64,000 nt of DNA from Planctomycetota bacterium (GTDB lineage Bacteria; Planctomycetota; JAJSAM01; JAJVHW01): positions 43,861 to 107,860 of the forward strand of contig JAJRPF010000070.1 of NCBI GenBank assembly GCA_024280885.1, read 5' to 3'. This document shows positions 15,285 through 28,006 of this stretch, in pieces. The position numbers and the translations under genes were made by a program. The first letter of the stretch is position 1, and each line of letters opens with the position of its first letter. The notes under the pieces were generated by a model that made no database searches, was not told the origin of the DNA, and saw nothing but the letters and a program-made list of their open reading frames with translations.

Positions 15285-17237
15285 TCACTCCCAGTCGCCC
15301 ACGAGTCCTGCGAGGCGCTCGACCCGCTCGGCCGATCCCACGACCAGGAGGACGGTTCCGGCCTCGAGACGGGTGCTGGGTCCGGGGCTCACAGTGATGC
15401 GCCCCGACGGCGCATCGAGGGTCGCCACGATTTGAAGCCCCGTCTCGCCCGTGAGATCGACCTCGCAGAGTGCGCGACCGCACCACGGGGCTCGCGTCTG
15501 TACGATGACCGCTTCAAAACGCGTCGCACCGCCTGAGTCGCGCATCTCGTCGAGGAAGGTCGTCACGGCCGGGTGCAGGACCTCCGAGGCCATGCGGCGC
15601 CCGCCCAGGCGGCTCGCGGGAACCACGTGAGCTCCGGCGTGACCGAGCCTGCGAGCGGCACGCTCCTCGCGCGCCACGGCGACCACTCGCAAGTCGGGGT
15701 TGCCAACCCGCGCCGTGACGGCGACCACGAGATTGTCGCGGTCCGTCGGGAGGGCGGTCACGAGGCCCCGCGAGGTCATCACATCGGCTCGTTCGAGGGT
15801 CTCGAAGTCCTGCGCGCTCCCGTGAACGACGTCGAGATCCGCGTGTTGTTCGCGCAGCGCTGCGACGCGCGCCTCGTCGAGTTCGATCACGACGAGGCGT
15901 CGGCCGGATGCCCGCATTTCCTCGATGATGGGTCCTCCGACAGCGCCGGAGCCACAGACGATGTAGTGCTCCGTTCGGTGCCCCGGAGAGTCGCATTCCG
16001 GGTGCAGGACCGGCGAGTCGTCGCGAGCGTGTACGTCGGCTGCGACCTCGTGCTCGGATGCGCCCGCGTGGATCCGCGCGGACGCCGATTCCAGCAGGGC
16101 GCGTCCCGCGAGGATCGCCACCTCGTCGCCCTCGTGGACGCGGGTCGTCGGGGGCGGGTTGTAGAGAAAGCGATCGCTGCGGACCGCGACCACGGCGCAG
16201 CCTTGGTTCGTCGCGAGGCCGAGTTCCGCCAGGGTCTTCCCCGATGCGGCAGCCCCGACGACGATGCCCCTCAGGTCGGGCTCGGCGTCGGACGCCAGAC
16301 GGTCGAGGAACCACACCACGGACGGTCGGATGAGCTCGCTGGCGGCGCGCATGCCGATGAGCGCGTCGAGCGCGAGAACGGTGTCGGCGCCGCCGGCCTT
16401 GAGTCGCTTCGACGGAACCAGATGACCGCCCCGGCAGGCGATGCGGAGCTGTGCGTTGAGATGGCGCGCCGTGACCACATTCACGAGGTTCAGACGGCCA
16501 TCGGGAAGCAACGAGAGCAGCGCCCGCGCCTGTTCGACACGCGCTTCCTGAAGAGCTTCCTCCTCGATCGCGTCGCCGTGAACACATGGCACGTTCGGGT
16601 GCACGGTCCGAAATGCCCGGAGCGCGTCGAGGTTCTCGTCCACCACGACGCAATCGACACCCACTTCGCGCAAGTGTTCGACGGCCTGTTGGCCGAGTTC
16701 CCCCGCGCCACAGATCACGACGTGGTCGGCCAATCCGGCCAGCCTCCGGCGGGTGCGCAGACGCCAGACGAGTTCGCCGTGGCCGTCCTCAACGAAGAAC
16801 GACGTGGCCTGCGCGATGACGTAGAGGAAGAAGCCCATCGCCACGATCACCTGGATCGCCGTGAGCGAGCGCGTGAACGCGCTGTAGTCGGTCTCGAGCC
16901 GCTCCGTCAGCACGTCGTAGCCCGGGTTCTGATGAGCGTCCGTGGCGCTCTCCCAGCGATGACGTCCGCTGTCATCGACCCAGACCTCACAGAGTTCGGA
17001 CCCGACCAGGTCGGTGTAGCCGACGGTCGTGACCGTGATCGCGGCAGCGTAGAAGCACTCGCTCAGCTCCCAGCGGTCATCGGAGAGGTCGAAGAACGAC
17101 TTTCCGTAGCGAGCGTTCATCCCGACGACGCACCCGCCCGCGTAGTAGAGGAGCGTGGAGAGCAGCAGCACCGCCCCGCCAAGCAGGAGTGCCGACTTGC
17201 CGCGGCGGGTGAGATCGGCTGTGAATTCGTCGCGCAT
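15285..17237 (-). CDS. K+ channel with two TrkA-N/C (RCK) modules
   Basis: ATG at 17237 gives 650 residues, and the frame remains open upstream into the divergent kinase region. Residues 14-34 form TM1. TTVGYTD at about residue 71 is the selectivity filter, and TM2 is near 140-160 (VIVAMGFFLYVIAQATSFF). Two Rossmann RCK modules follow, starting at VVICGAGELGQQ (about 188) and YIVCGSGAVGGP (about 435), each with a TrkA-C part. RCK domains gate K+ flux in response to nucleotides or ions. About 60 polar residues lie between the filter and TM2, far more than usual. It is transcribed toward the antiporter, which suggests a shared role in monovalent-cation and pH homeostasis. Confidence 0.85.
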   Translation of the reverse strand: MRDEFTADLTRRGKSALLLGGAVLLLSTLLYYAGGCVVGMNARYGKSFFDLSDDRWELSECFYAAAITVTTVGYTDLVGSELCEVWVDDSGRHRWESATDAHQNPGYDVLTERLETDYSAFTRSLTAIQVIVAMGFFLYVIAQATSFFVEDGHGELVWRLRTRRRLAGLADHVVICGAGELGQQAVEHLREVGVDCVVVDENLDALRAFRTVHPNVPCVHGDAIEEEALQEARVEQARALLSLLPDGRLNLVNVVTARHLNAQLRIACRGGHLVPSKRLKAGGADTVLALDALIGMRAASELIRPSVVWFLDRLASDAEPDLRGIVVGAAASGKTLAELGLATNQGCAVVAVRSDRFLYNPPPTTRVHEGDEVAILAGRALLESASARIHAGASEHEVAADVHARDDSPVLHPECDSPGHRTEHYIVCGSGAVGGPIIEEMRASGRRLVVIELDEARVAALREQHADLDVVHGSAQDFETLERADVMTSRGLVTALPTDRDNLVVAVTARVGNPDLRVVAVAREERAARRLGHAGAHVVPASRLGGRRMASEVLHPAVTTFLDEMRDSGGATRFEAVIVQTRAPWCGRALCEVDLTGETGLQIVATLDAPSGRITVSPGPSTRLEAGTVLLVVGSAERVERLAGLVGDWE

Positions 17238-17336
17238 GTGCCCCGAAGTGACCACGGTCGCGCAAGGTGAGCAAGTGGCGTCTGGCCCGAGTTCCCCGTC
17301 GAGTCCGGATGCCGAGGTTGATCCGCACGTTCCCGC

Positions 17337-20915
<3,579 letters not shown>

Positions 20916-21065
20916 GACCGCGTGAAACCGAGGGCGCGGATCTCAGCGTGCCTTTCCATCGGCAGCGGATCGCGCGCTCGCCCTGCGCTCGCCCTGCGCT
21001 CGGATGCTGTGGACGCGATGCGACGACGCAATGCGAGGTGCGCATCCCGTGCGATACTCGCGTGG

Positions 21066-22565
21066 ATGAGGCTCCTTGGTCGGTTCTTCGTTCTCTCGTT
21101 CGTGGTCGCCGCTGCGACGGTCGCTCGACCCGTGGCGGCCGAGACCGCGGAGGAACCGCTGCCGTTCATCGCGGATGACGCGGCGTATCCACGCGGCGTC
21201 GCTCCGAGACTCATCTGGCCCGACCGCACGGAGGCGCAGGGGGACGCTGCATTCGAGTACGAGTACGAGAACGGGGACGAGCCGGACGACGGACCGGCAC
21301 TACTTCCTCCACGCGCCCCCGCGTTTCCCGATGTGAGTGCGCTGCTCGCACCGTTTCCCGGAGCGGCGACCGTCTCCGAGGATGCTGTCCACATCGTCAA
21401 GGGGCACGCACAAGCGCCTGAGATCGAGCGGCTTCTTGCCGCCGTTCGAGCGGGCTACAGTCGCGACACGCGCGTCGAGATCGATGTGACCCGCGGTGAC
21501 GAGCGACTGCTGACGTTCGACCGGACCACGCGGATGGGAGCATTGCTTCTCGACGATGATCGCACCGACGAGATGTGGCCTGCGGGGGCAGAGGTCTCGT
21601 CCGTGCTCGTGACGCCGCGTCCGGTCGTGATCCGGACCGGCGCGCGCGTCGGCGTGACGGTGGAACCGCTCGACGCCCGACGCCTTGTTCTGGATCTGGA
21701 CCTCCACGTCTCGTGGGTCTCTGGTGAGCGTGCCTTCGACGAGGTGGTCCTACGACGCGTGGTTCCGATCGTGGAGATGATCCACGTCCGCACCAGTGCG
21801 CCGCTTGTCTCCGGTCAATCTGCGACCGTCCAACTCGGTGACGTTCGTATCGTCATCCGCGTCACGCGCGAGGCGAGCGCTGCACCGGTCGGGACGCGCG
21901 TACTCCCACTGCCGGGAGCTGCCCAGCGACTCGCGGAGGCCGTGATCGTCCGCCCGCGGCGTCTTCCGGTTCTGTCGGACGCCGAGCCGATCTGGCGTAG
22001 AGTCGTCGACGTGCCGCGTGTTCCGGACGCGTGGTCAGTTGCCGCACGCCGCGCGGGAGTGCGCCTCGTGTCCGTGCCGCCCGCTGTTGCAATCGCCGAC
22101 GGAACTGAGACCGCGCTCCAACGCTTCGACGAGCTGATCGCGCCCTTTCGCGCTGCCTCGGCCCACGTAGTTCGCGACGCCGATCTCGACCTCTCGATCC
22201 CCGTGCTCGAAGGGCGTCCGTTCACGATCTGTGTCGGGCGCATCGTTCCGATGGTGACGGATGTATCTGTTGAACTCCGAGAAGCGCGCGCGCTTGCCGC
22301 CGCGCAGATCGACTTCGAGGCCGAGGGGCGTTTCGTTCACGGGGAGTGGGCTCGGCAGGAACTCGAATTGTCGGTCGCAGAGCGCACGATCGTCGCACCT
22401 CTGGACTCCGATTCGGCATCTTCTCCGGCGCTGCCGACGCGGGCAGATGTGGACGGTCCCATGGACAGTGTGCGTGTCTCTGCGGGCACGCGCAGCATGC
22501 GATTGCGTGGCGTTGCGCAGGAGAACTTATCCGCATCTCTCACGCGACTCGAGGGGTGGCGATGA
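21066..22565 (+). CDS. Secreted protein 1 of a coupled three-gene set, function unknown
   Basis: ATG at 21066 gives 499 residues with a signal peptide (FVLSFVVAAATVARPVAA). No catalytic motif is visible. Repeated beta-rich segments (VVIRTGARVGVTVEPLD; LVSGQSATVQLGDVRIVIRV; VRLVSVPPAVAIADGTETAL) weakly recall the secretin/GspD pattern in which a sP.v...dG..a element precedes an export-pore strand. There is no outer-membrane secretin gate. The stop overlaps the next start (ATGA), and the third gene has similar segments, so the three are probably related and act together in the periplasm or outer membrane. It follows the kinase gene by 150 bp. Confidence 0.65.
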   Translation: MRLLGRFFVLSFVVAAATVARPVAAETAEEPLPFIADDAAYPRGVAPRLIWPDRTEAQGDAAFEYEYENGDEPDDGPALLPPRAPAFPDVSALLAPFPGAATVSEDAVHIVKGHAQAPEIERLLAAVRAGYSRDTRVEIDVTRGDERLLTFDRTTRMGALLLDDDRTDEMWPAGAEVSSVLVTPRPVVIRTGARVGVTVEPLDARRLVLDLDLHVSWVSGERAFDEVVLRRVVPIVEMIHVRTSAPLVSGQSATVQLGDVRIVIRVTREASAAPVGTRVLPLPGAAQRLAEAVIVRPRRLPVLSDAEPIWRRVVDVPRVPDAWSVAARRAGVRLVSVPPAVAIADGTETALQRFDELIAPFRAASAHVVRDADLDLSIPVLEGRPFTICVGRIVPMVTDVSVELREARALAAAQIDFEAEGRFVHGEWARQELELSVAERTIVAPLDSDSASSPALPTRADVDGPMDSVRVSAGTRSMRLRGVAQENLSASLTRLEGWR

Positions 22566-24988
22566 GGCGCCATGCCGTTGTGATGCTGGCGTGTGCGCTG
22601 CTCGGCGGGGCCGCGCTGTCGCATGCATGGGCCGCGGAGGGCGCCGAGCAGGATCCGCGCGCCGTCGCAGCGTTGGGGACGGTGGATCTCCACGACTTCG
22701 ACTGGAGCGATGCGGCGGGACTGCGCGCGCCGAGTCTCGAACGTGGCAACTTGCCGGATGCCGACGCCGCGCTCTACGAGAGCGATGATCCAGCGTGGCA
22801 CACGGTTGTCCGCGCCGTGCGCGCGTCGCGTGTTCGTCTGGTCGTGACGGCGTTCCGTGTGACCGGAGGCGGGGGCGCAGCGTCGGATGTGTTCGCGAGC
22901 GATGACGTCATCCTGGGCGCTGGCGCCATCGAGGACGTGCGCGCCGCTGTCTCTACGGGTGCGCTGCGTCGGATCGGTCGTGTGGCAACAACCGGGCGGT
23001 TCCATGACGTTCTCCGCGGCATCGACGGGAAGCGCTCGCAGGCCACGGCAGAGTACGATCTAGAGACCGCGATCGAGGCGGCCATCTCGTTCCCGATCTC
23101 GGAGGAGGTTCGTAGCGGGCTCTCGGTCGCGGCACGCGCCGCACCACATGTCGGCGGCGCGCGCGCGCTGGCGTTTCACGTGCGAGCCGTTGGCAAGGTT
23201 GCGACCACGACCGTGCGTTCGGCGGCCGGTCGGCGCGAAGACCTCTCGGCTCCCGTGTTCGTCGCGCGGGGCGCGCTCGTTCTTCGTGACGGCGACGTCG
23301 GCTGTGTACGCGGGATCGACGCGAATGGTGAGGGGTTCGTCTTCCTGCTCCGCTTGCAGGGCAGTGGCGTAGCCGCACGTCGCGCTCCGCGGCTACCGAT
23401 CGCTGTCGGGGACGATCACATCGCCGTGCCGACCGCCGTGCTGTGCCGTGTGCAGCGTGCCGTCCCGGTCTCCGGGACGTTCGGCGCGTGGTTCGAAGAG
23501 CCCTTCGCTCCCGGGCGGATCGTCCCCTGGACCGACAAAGCCGCCACGCGTGCCCGCGAGATCGACGACGTTCTGCGGTCCGAGGGGTTGGCGTTCGACG
23601 ACGTCGTCGGCCGAATGAGGGGGCTGGCACTCGTGCGCACGCAGCCCGGCGCGGCGCGCGCGACCCTGCGCCATGCGCGCGCCATTCTGGACGCGCGGTC
23701 GAACGGTGTCCTCGTCGCGCGCGCGCCGGCTCATGGCCGTATCGTCGTTCCGTCTCTCGACGGCGGCGCACCGAACGCGTTCCTAGGAACGGTCGGGACG
23801 CGCTCGGTTGGACTCCAGGTCGAGACCGGTTGTCACTCGTGCATCGCGGCGGCAGAACTGATCGAGTACGACTGGACGGGGATGACCGTCGCGGCGGGCG
23901 GGGCGCCGGGACAGCCGACACGCGTGGACATCGCGACGCGCACCCGCGTCTCGTCATCTCGTCGCGCGTTCCCGGTCCGTCGGCTTTTGCCGGGTCTCGC
24001 GTCGTTCGTGTACGACCAACTCGCATTCGACTGGGTTGCCGATACGCAGTTGCGCGTGCGCTCGCTGCTGCCGCCGGGCGGGGCGACGTTCGCCGAGGGT
24101 GTTGCGGTGACGTTGCTCGGTCGGGCGCAAGCCGACATCGCAACGACGGGCATCACGGTCAACGGCGAGAGCCTCTTCGTGGCGCCCGGTGAGGGCGCGC
24201 GGATGCGCCGTACGCGCAGCGCGCCCGCGGTTGTCGGTTGGGAGTGGGTCGCGAGCTGTGGAATGTCGTTGCGGTATCCTGAGGTCACGGGGATCACATC
24301 CGGGATCGATGTCGCCGTTCGCGCTGACGAGTCCGGAGCAACCCTTGAGATCATCGCGGACCTACGCGGCGAGCCGGAACGCTTGGCGAAGGCATTCGAC
24401 ATGGGCGATGGCGCGATCGACATCCTTCGCGTTCCGCGGCTCCTCGTCGAGGCGGAGATCCCGACAGGTGGCGCCCGACGTATCGCGTGGGGGAGTGGAC
24501 TCGCGTTGCGCGTCGGCGTGACGGATCGTTCGGATCGTCCGCCACTTCGCACCGCGATCATCACGACGCATGATGGTCGGTCTGGCGTGCGTTTCAGCGA
24601 GGGGACGCGCGTCGTGCTCGAAGCAGGTGGAAGTACGCTCCTTCCGATCGAGATCCTGGACTACCAGTCCAATCACCTGTCGGGAGAGGGCGCGACGGTG
24701 ACCCGCCGCGTCCGCGATGGTGTCGTCTTCGTGCTCGGTCGGGCGCGCGACCACGTGGCACGCGGCTGGGCGACTCTCCGTGGCAGCGGATCGCGTCGCG
24801 CATTCTCGCTACGTAAGTTCCAGGCGCCGCGACGGCCGGACACGGCGGTCAATCTGCTGCTTCCGAAGCGATTGGTGCGGACGGTCCCCGTGACCGTGGC
24901 GCACGGACGAGTTCTCACACTCTCGTACGGGCTCTCTGCGCCCGTTCACATCGCGGTCGAAAGAACGACCGTGGAGGAAGACGAATGA
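22562..24988 (+). CDS. Secreted protein 2 of the coupled set, function unknown
   Basis: ATG at 22562, inside the ATGA overlap, gives 808 residues with a signal peptide ending HAWAAEGAEQ. It is the largest of the three. It appears to be several beta-rich units, with segments such as VFVARGALVLRDGDVGCVRG and GVRFSEGTRVVLEAGGSTLL similar to those in genes 1 and 3. Two Cys close together (CHSC, about residue 425) are the only notable residues. No enzymatic family is recognised. The gene is translationally coupled on both sides. Confidence 0.6.
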   Translation: MRRHAVVMLACALLGGAALSHAWAAEGAEQDPRAVAALGTVDLHDFDWSDAAGLRAPSLERGNLPDADAALYESDDPAWHTVVRAVRASRVRLVVTAFRVTGGGGAASDVFASDDVILGAGAIEDVRAAVSTGALRRIGRVATTGRFHDVLRGIDGKRSQATAEYDLETAIEAAISFPISEEVRSGLSVAARAAPHVGGARALAFHVRAVGKVATTTVRSAAGRREDLSAPVFVARGALVLRDGDVGCVRGIDANGEGFVFLLRLQGSGVAARRAPRLPIAVGDDHIAVPTAVLCRVQRAVPVSGTFGAWFEEPFAPGRIVPWTDKAATRAREIDDVLRSEGLAFDDVVGRMRGLALVRTQPGAARATLRHARAILDARSNGVLVARAPAHGRIVVPSLDGGAPNAFLGTVGTRSVGLQVETGCHSCIAAAELIEYDWTGMTVAAGGAPGQPTRVDIATRTRVSSSRRAFPVRRLLPGLASFVYDQLAFDWVADTQLRVRSLLPPGGATFAEGVAVTLLGRAQADIATTGITVNGESLFVAPGEGARMRRTRSAPAVVGWEWVASCGMSLRYPEVTGITSGIDVAVRADESGATLEIIADLRGEPERLAKAFDMGDGAIDILRVPRLLVEAEIPTGGARRIAWGSGLALRVGVTDRSDRPPLRTAIITTHDGRSGVRFSEGTRVVLEAGGSTLLPIEILDYQSNHLSGEGATVTRRVRDGVVFVLGRARDHVARGWATLRGSGSRRAFSLRKFQAPRRPDTAVNLLLPKRLVRTVPVTVAHGRVLTLSYGLSAPVHIAVERTTVEEDE

Positions 24989-26646
24989 TGTCGCGATCCC
25001 CCTCACCAACCCGCAAGACCACCCGCGTGGGTTCTCTGGCTCTGCTCCTCGCGGGAGCAGCGCTTCTCGCACCGGCACACGCTGGCGAGGGCGAGACGAG
25101 CATCGGTGCGCCGGTCTCGCACCACGAAGGCGCGGTGCTCTACGAACTCGGTGCGCCGCTGCTTCGCGGCGAGTCCGACTTCCCTCCCGACGACAGTCTA
25201 GCCGAGCCTCACCGTCTCGCAGACGACGTCGAGGGCCTGCTCCGAACGGATGTCGAGGCGGCGGGGGGCGCGCTCTACGTCAGCCGCGGGGATCTCGTAG
25301 TCTCCGGGGGGCCGGAGGTCGTGGATCTCGTCCGGCGCCGCGTGGCTGCGATCGATTCATTCGTGCAGGGGCGCGCGACTCTGAGCGTCGCTGCGGTCCA
25401 CGTTGACGACGTGGCGGATGCGGCGAGTGCCGATACCATTCGCGCAGCCATCACGTCGGGGCGTGGGCGCGTCGTCTGGTCCGGCCGTATCTCGTCACGC
25501 CGCGGGGAGCCGATCCGCCGCGAGGCGACGACCGAGACGACACTCATCGCGGACCTCGAGGTCGAGGTCGCGAACGCCGCGTCGATCGCGGACCCTGTTG
25601 TCGCGACGTTGGTGACCGGTTGGCGCATGGGACTACAGCAGCGACCCCTCGACGCCGACCGGACGTTCGTGGCGCTGACGTTCCAATTCTCCGGGTTGCG
25701 AGGCATGGAGAAGATCGAGACCGGCGCGGGCACGGTTCAGCGACCGCGCGTCGGATTCGTCTCGGTGAGCGCGCCGCTGGTCGTGCACCGCGGTCGAGCC
25801 GAGATCGTGCTCGTCGATCACCCGTTCGCAGACGGGGTGCTGGCGGTCGTGGTCAACGTCCTCAGCCTGCCCGACGTCTCGAGCATGCCGTATCGGCTGG
25901 TCGATGTCGCTGCGCGAGCGGGCGTCGGTGTGATGAGTGCGCCGGTTGCGATCGGGTTGGATAACTACAGCACCGAGAACGAGGAGGTGCCCAGTCCGTA
26001 CGCCGCCGCTGCGACTCTCATGGAGCGCATCGTGACCACGGACGCGGGAGACGAATGGACCCCCTCCATCGCACTCATCCGTGATCCAGGACTCGTACTT
26101 TCCGAGCCGCAGCCGCGTGGTCTGGAGCGTCGTTCCTGGCGCGGAGTGGACGCAGCCCAGATCCCGGGTTACGACCCTCTCGATGGATCCCTCGCTTCAG
26201 ACGCCGTCGCCGCCCGGCGTCTCACGCGCTCGTCAAGCCACACGGCACTCTTCGCGCTGCCCGGCGTGCGCACGCGCTACTTCGCCGGAACGTGGACCCG
26301 CGTTCTGACTGATTTCGACGTCGAGATCGCCGAGAAGGCCGCCATCACAGACCCGATCGTGTACTCGTTCGTCGCGGGCGACCTGTGGGAAGTCCCCGCC
26401 GACGGCGTCACGCCCACGGGAGACGTATCCGTCGTCTGGTCGATCGTGCGCGCCGCCGCGCCCGAGACCACCGCCCTTGTCATCCGGCGCGACATCGACG
26501 GGAAGCGCACCGAAGAGAATGCCGACCGCATCGATGTCGTGCGCCATCGAGCGTGGTCCGGCAGCCTCCTCGTAACCGACGACACGCCAGCGGAGATCCG
26601 CCTGAACGCTGACGAGGCCGAGATCGACCTGTGGTCCCGCGACTGA
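24985..26646 (+). CDS. Secreted protein 3 of the coupled set, function unknown
   Basis: The product is 553 residues, starting at ATGATG in an ATGA overlap, with a signal peptide (LALLLAGAALLAPAHAGEGE). Residues 90-300 contain LYVSRGDLVVSGGPEVVDLV and APLVVHRGRAEIVLVDHPF, which look like secretin-type beta modules shared with gene 1. GVMSAPVAIGLDNYS corresponds to VSVPPAVAIADGTE of gene 1. The last 24 codons occur again as a separate decayed copy at 27427-27498. The function is unknown. The set may encode an envelope assembly, but nothing here names it. Confidence 0.65.
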   Translation: MMSRSPSPTRKTTRVGSLALLLAGAALLAPAHAGEGETSIGAPVSHHEGAVLYELGAPLLRGESDFPPDDSLAEPHRLADDVEGLLRTDVEAAGGALYVSRGDLVVSGGPEVVDLVRRRVAAIDSFVQGRATLSVAAVHVDDVADAASADTIRAAITSGRGRVVWSGRISSRRGEPIRREATTETTLIADLEVEVANAASIADPVVATLVTGWRMGLQQRPLDADRTFVALTFQFSGLRGMEKIETGAGTVQRPRVGFVSVSAPLVVHRGRAEIVLVDHPFADGVLAVVVNVLSLPDVSSMPYRLVDVAARAGVGVMSAPVAIGLDNYSTENEEVPSPYAAAATLMERIVTTDAGDEWTPSIALIRDPGLVLSEPQPRGLERRSWRGVDAAQIPGYDPLDGSLASDAVAARRLTRSSSHTALFALPGVRTRYFAGTWTRVLTDFDVEIAEKAAITDPIVYSFVAGDLWEVPADGVTPTGDVSVVWSIVRAAAPETTALVIRRDIDGKRTEENADRIDVVRHRAWSGSLLVTDDTPAEIRLNADEAEIDLWSRD

Positions 26647-26774
26647 TCCTCCGCCCCCGGAACTGTGCGACAACGCACGCTGACACGGGGGGCGCCGGGC
26701 CGGTGCGTGTTAAATTGACGCCGGTTCGCGAGCTACGTGAACAGCGTGCGACCATGCCGCCGGGGGGGAACTTC

Positions 26775-27074
26775 ATGATCCATGCAGGTCGCCGCCGGAG
26801 TTTCACGCAGATCCACGCGATCATTCTCTGCGTCGCGGGTGCGTTCCTCGTTGGCGCGCTGTCCATTATGTGGCCAATCGTCTCTGAGTTCGCTGCCCTT
26901 GGAGAGAGCGGCGACGCCGTGACTTTCACGCCTGCGCAGTTCGAGGATCTCGTCACGGCATTGCGGTCTCTCACCCTCTTGCTCCCAGCCGTGGGGATCT
27001 TGCTCCTCATCGCAGCGTGGGCGCTGTGGAAGACAGTCCGCTGCGCACGCGACCCCGCCGCGACAGTCGCGTAG
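26775..27074 (+). CDS. Small two-helix membrane protein
   Basis: ATG at 26775 is preferred because the purine run GGGGGGGAA lies just upstream; ATG at 26754 is possible. The 99-residue product has two transmembrane helices (about 14-36 IILCVAGAFLVGALSIMW and 66-84 LTLLLPAVGILLLIAAW) separated by a polar loop. No family is recognised. The gene follows the three secreted-protein genes in the same direction at 128 bp. Confidence 0.55.
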   Translation: MIHAGRRRSFTQIHAIILCVAGAFLVGALSIMWPIVSEFAALGESGDAVTFTPAQFEDLVTALRSLTLLLPAVGILLLIAAWALWKTVRCARDPAATVA

Positions 27075-27192
27075 CGACACGCCGCCGCAGCCGACGAGCA
27101 ATGGGCTCGTGATCTGGGAGGGCTTCACACTCCAGTCCGCCTCTTGTTGCTGAAGTGCGGGGCGGACCGTATGGCGTCGGGAAGGGGGGCGT

Positions 27193-27351
27193 ATGGGCAG
27201 TCGAGTGATCCTCGCGCAAGGGATCGTGTGGGACGTTCCTTGGGGGTGGTACGCACTTTGTCCCGTCGCCCCGCCCGTGCTTGTCGTCGGCGTCTGGCTC
27301 GTCTTCTGCGTTTGGTCTCGCCGAGCCGGGCGACGCGACGACGAGAGATGA
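27193..27351 (+). CDS. Short single-helix membrane protein
   Basis: A 52-residue frame with ATG at 27193 and a good ribosome-binding site (GGGAAGGGGGG) encodes a Trp-rich start, one transmembrane helix (VAPPVLVVGVWLVFCVW) and a basic tail (SRRAGRRDDER). The helix followed by a positive-inside tail is typical of real small membrane proteins. No homologue is recognised. Confidence 0.5.
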   Translation: MGSRVILAQGIVWDVPWGWYALCPVAPPVLVVGVWLVFCVWSRRAGRRDDER

Positions 27352-27426
27352 CCCTCTCCGCTGCACTCATCAACATCCACGTCGCCGCCCCGGGCGGAGA
27401 TGCGGCTGCCAGATCGTCGGCGGGAA

Positions 27427-27498
27427 ACCGACGACACGCCGGCGGAGATCCGCCTGCACGATGACGAGGCCGAAATCGACCTGTGGTCCCGCAACTGA
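27427..27498 (+). pseudogene. Decayed copy of the 3' end of secreted protein 3
   Basis: These 72 bases match 26575-26646 at 67 positions and read TDDTPAEIRLHDDEAEIDLW up to SRN and a stop, against TDDTPAEIRLNADEAEIDLW there. The frame upstream is closed by TGA at 27349-27351 and shows no further clear similarity. It is a truncated duplicate about 850 bp from its source. Confidence 0.85.
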
Positions 27499-27574
27499 CT
27501 CCGCCGCCGAGGGGCGGACAATCTTGGACGAGTACGCCGCCCGGGCTCTTCCGCTGATGCGGCGCGTCATGACG

Positions 27575-27793
27575 CTATGCGGGCGATCGACCGAGTTCCG
27601 TCTCAAGCGCGGTGATGCGCCGTTGGAGCGCAAGGCTCGGTGCCGTGCTCAGCAGTTGGAGGCCCAACGCGAACCCGATGAGCAGCATCGTCCCTACCGA
27701 GTCAAGACCCAGTCGCGCCGCGAGAAACGGCCCGCACGTCGCGAAGAGAACGAGGCCGAGGAATTGTGCCACCCAATACGACCAATTCGACAT
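27575..27793 (-). CDS. Small two-helix membrane protein
   Basis: The 72-residue protein has two hydrophobic helices (residues 7-26 VAQFLGLVLFATCGPFLAA and 32-52 VGTMLLIGFALGLQLL) and a short helical tail (LQRRITALETELGRS) that may form a coiled coil. The ATG start and normal composition support it. No family is recognised. It is convergent with the small genes to its left. Confidence 0.6.
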   Translation of the reverse strand: MSNWSYWVAQFLGLVLFATCGPFLAARLGLDSVGTMLLIGFALGLQLLSTAPSLALQRRITALETELGRSPA

Positions 27794-28006
27794 TGCGTCT
27801 CCGTTCTGTCAACCCGCGCCCCGACTCGTTCGTCGTCACACGTACAGCATCTACCAGCGTCAACCGCGAAGCACGACCACCACGTTCTTGGGTGCGGCTC
27901 TCGAGCGTCGCGGACCGGCGTCAGCGTAGCACGCGCTGCGATCGCTTCGGTGGGGCGGGCTCGTCGCTCATCGGTTGATCCACGACAACCGGACTAGACT
28001 CCATGC

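Noticed and set aside
13821..17270. Long plus-strand frames opposite the antiporter and the K+ channel
   Set aside because: They are antisense shadows. The minus-strand products carry transmembrane helices and family motifs; the shadows are Arg/His/Asp-rich.
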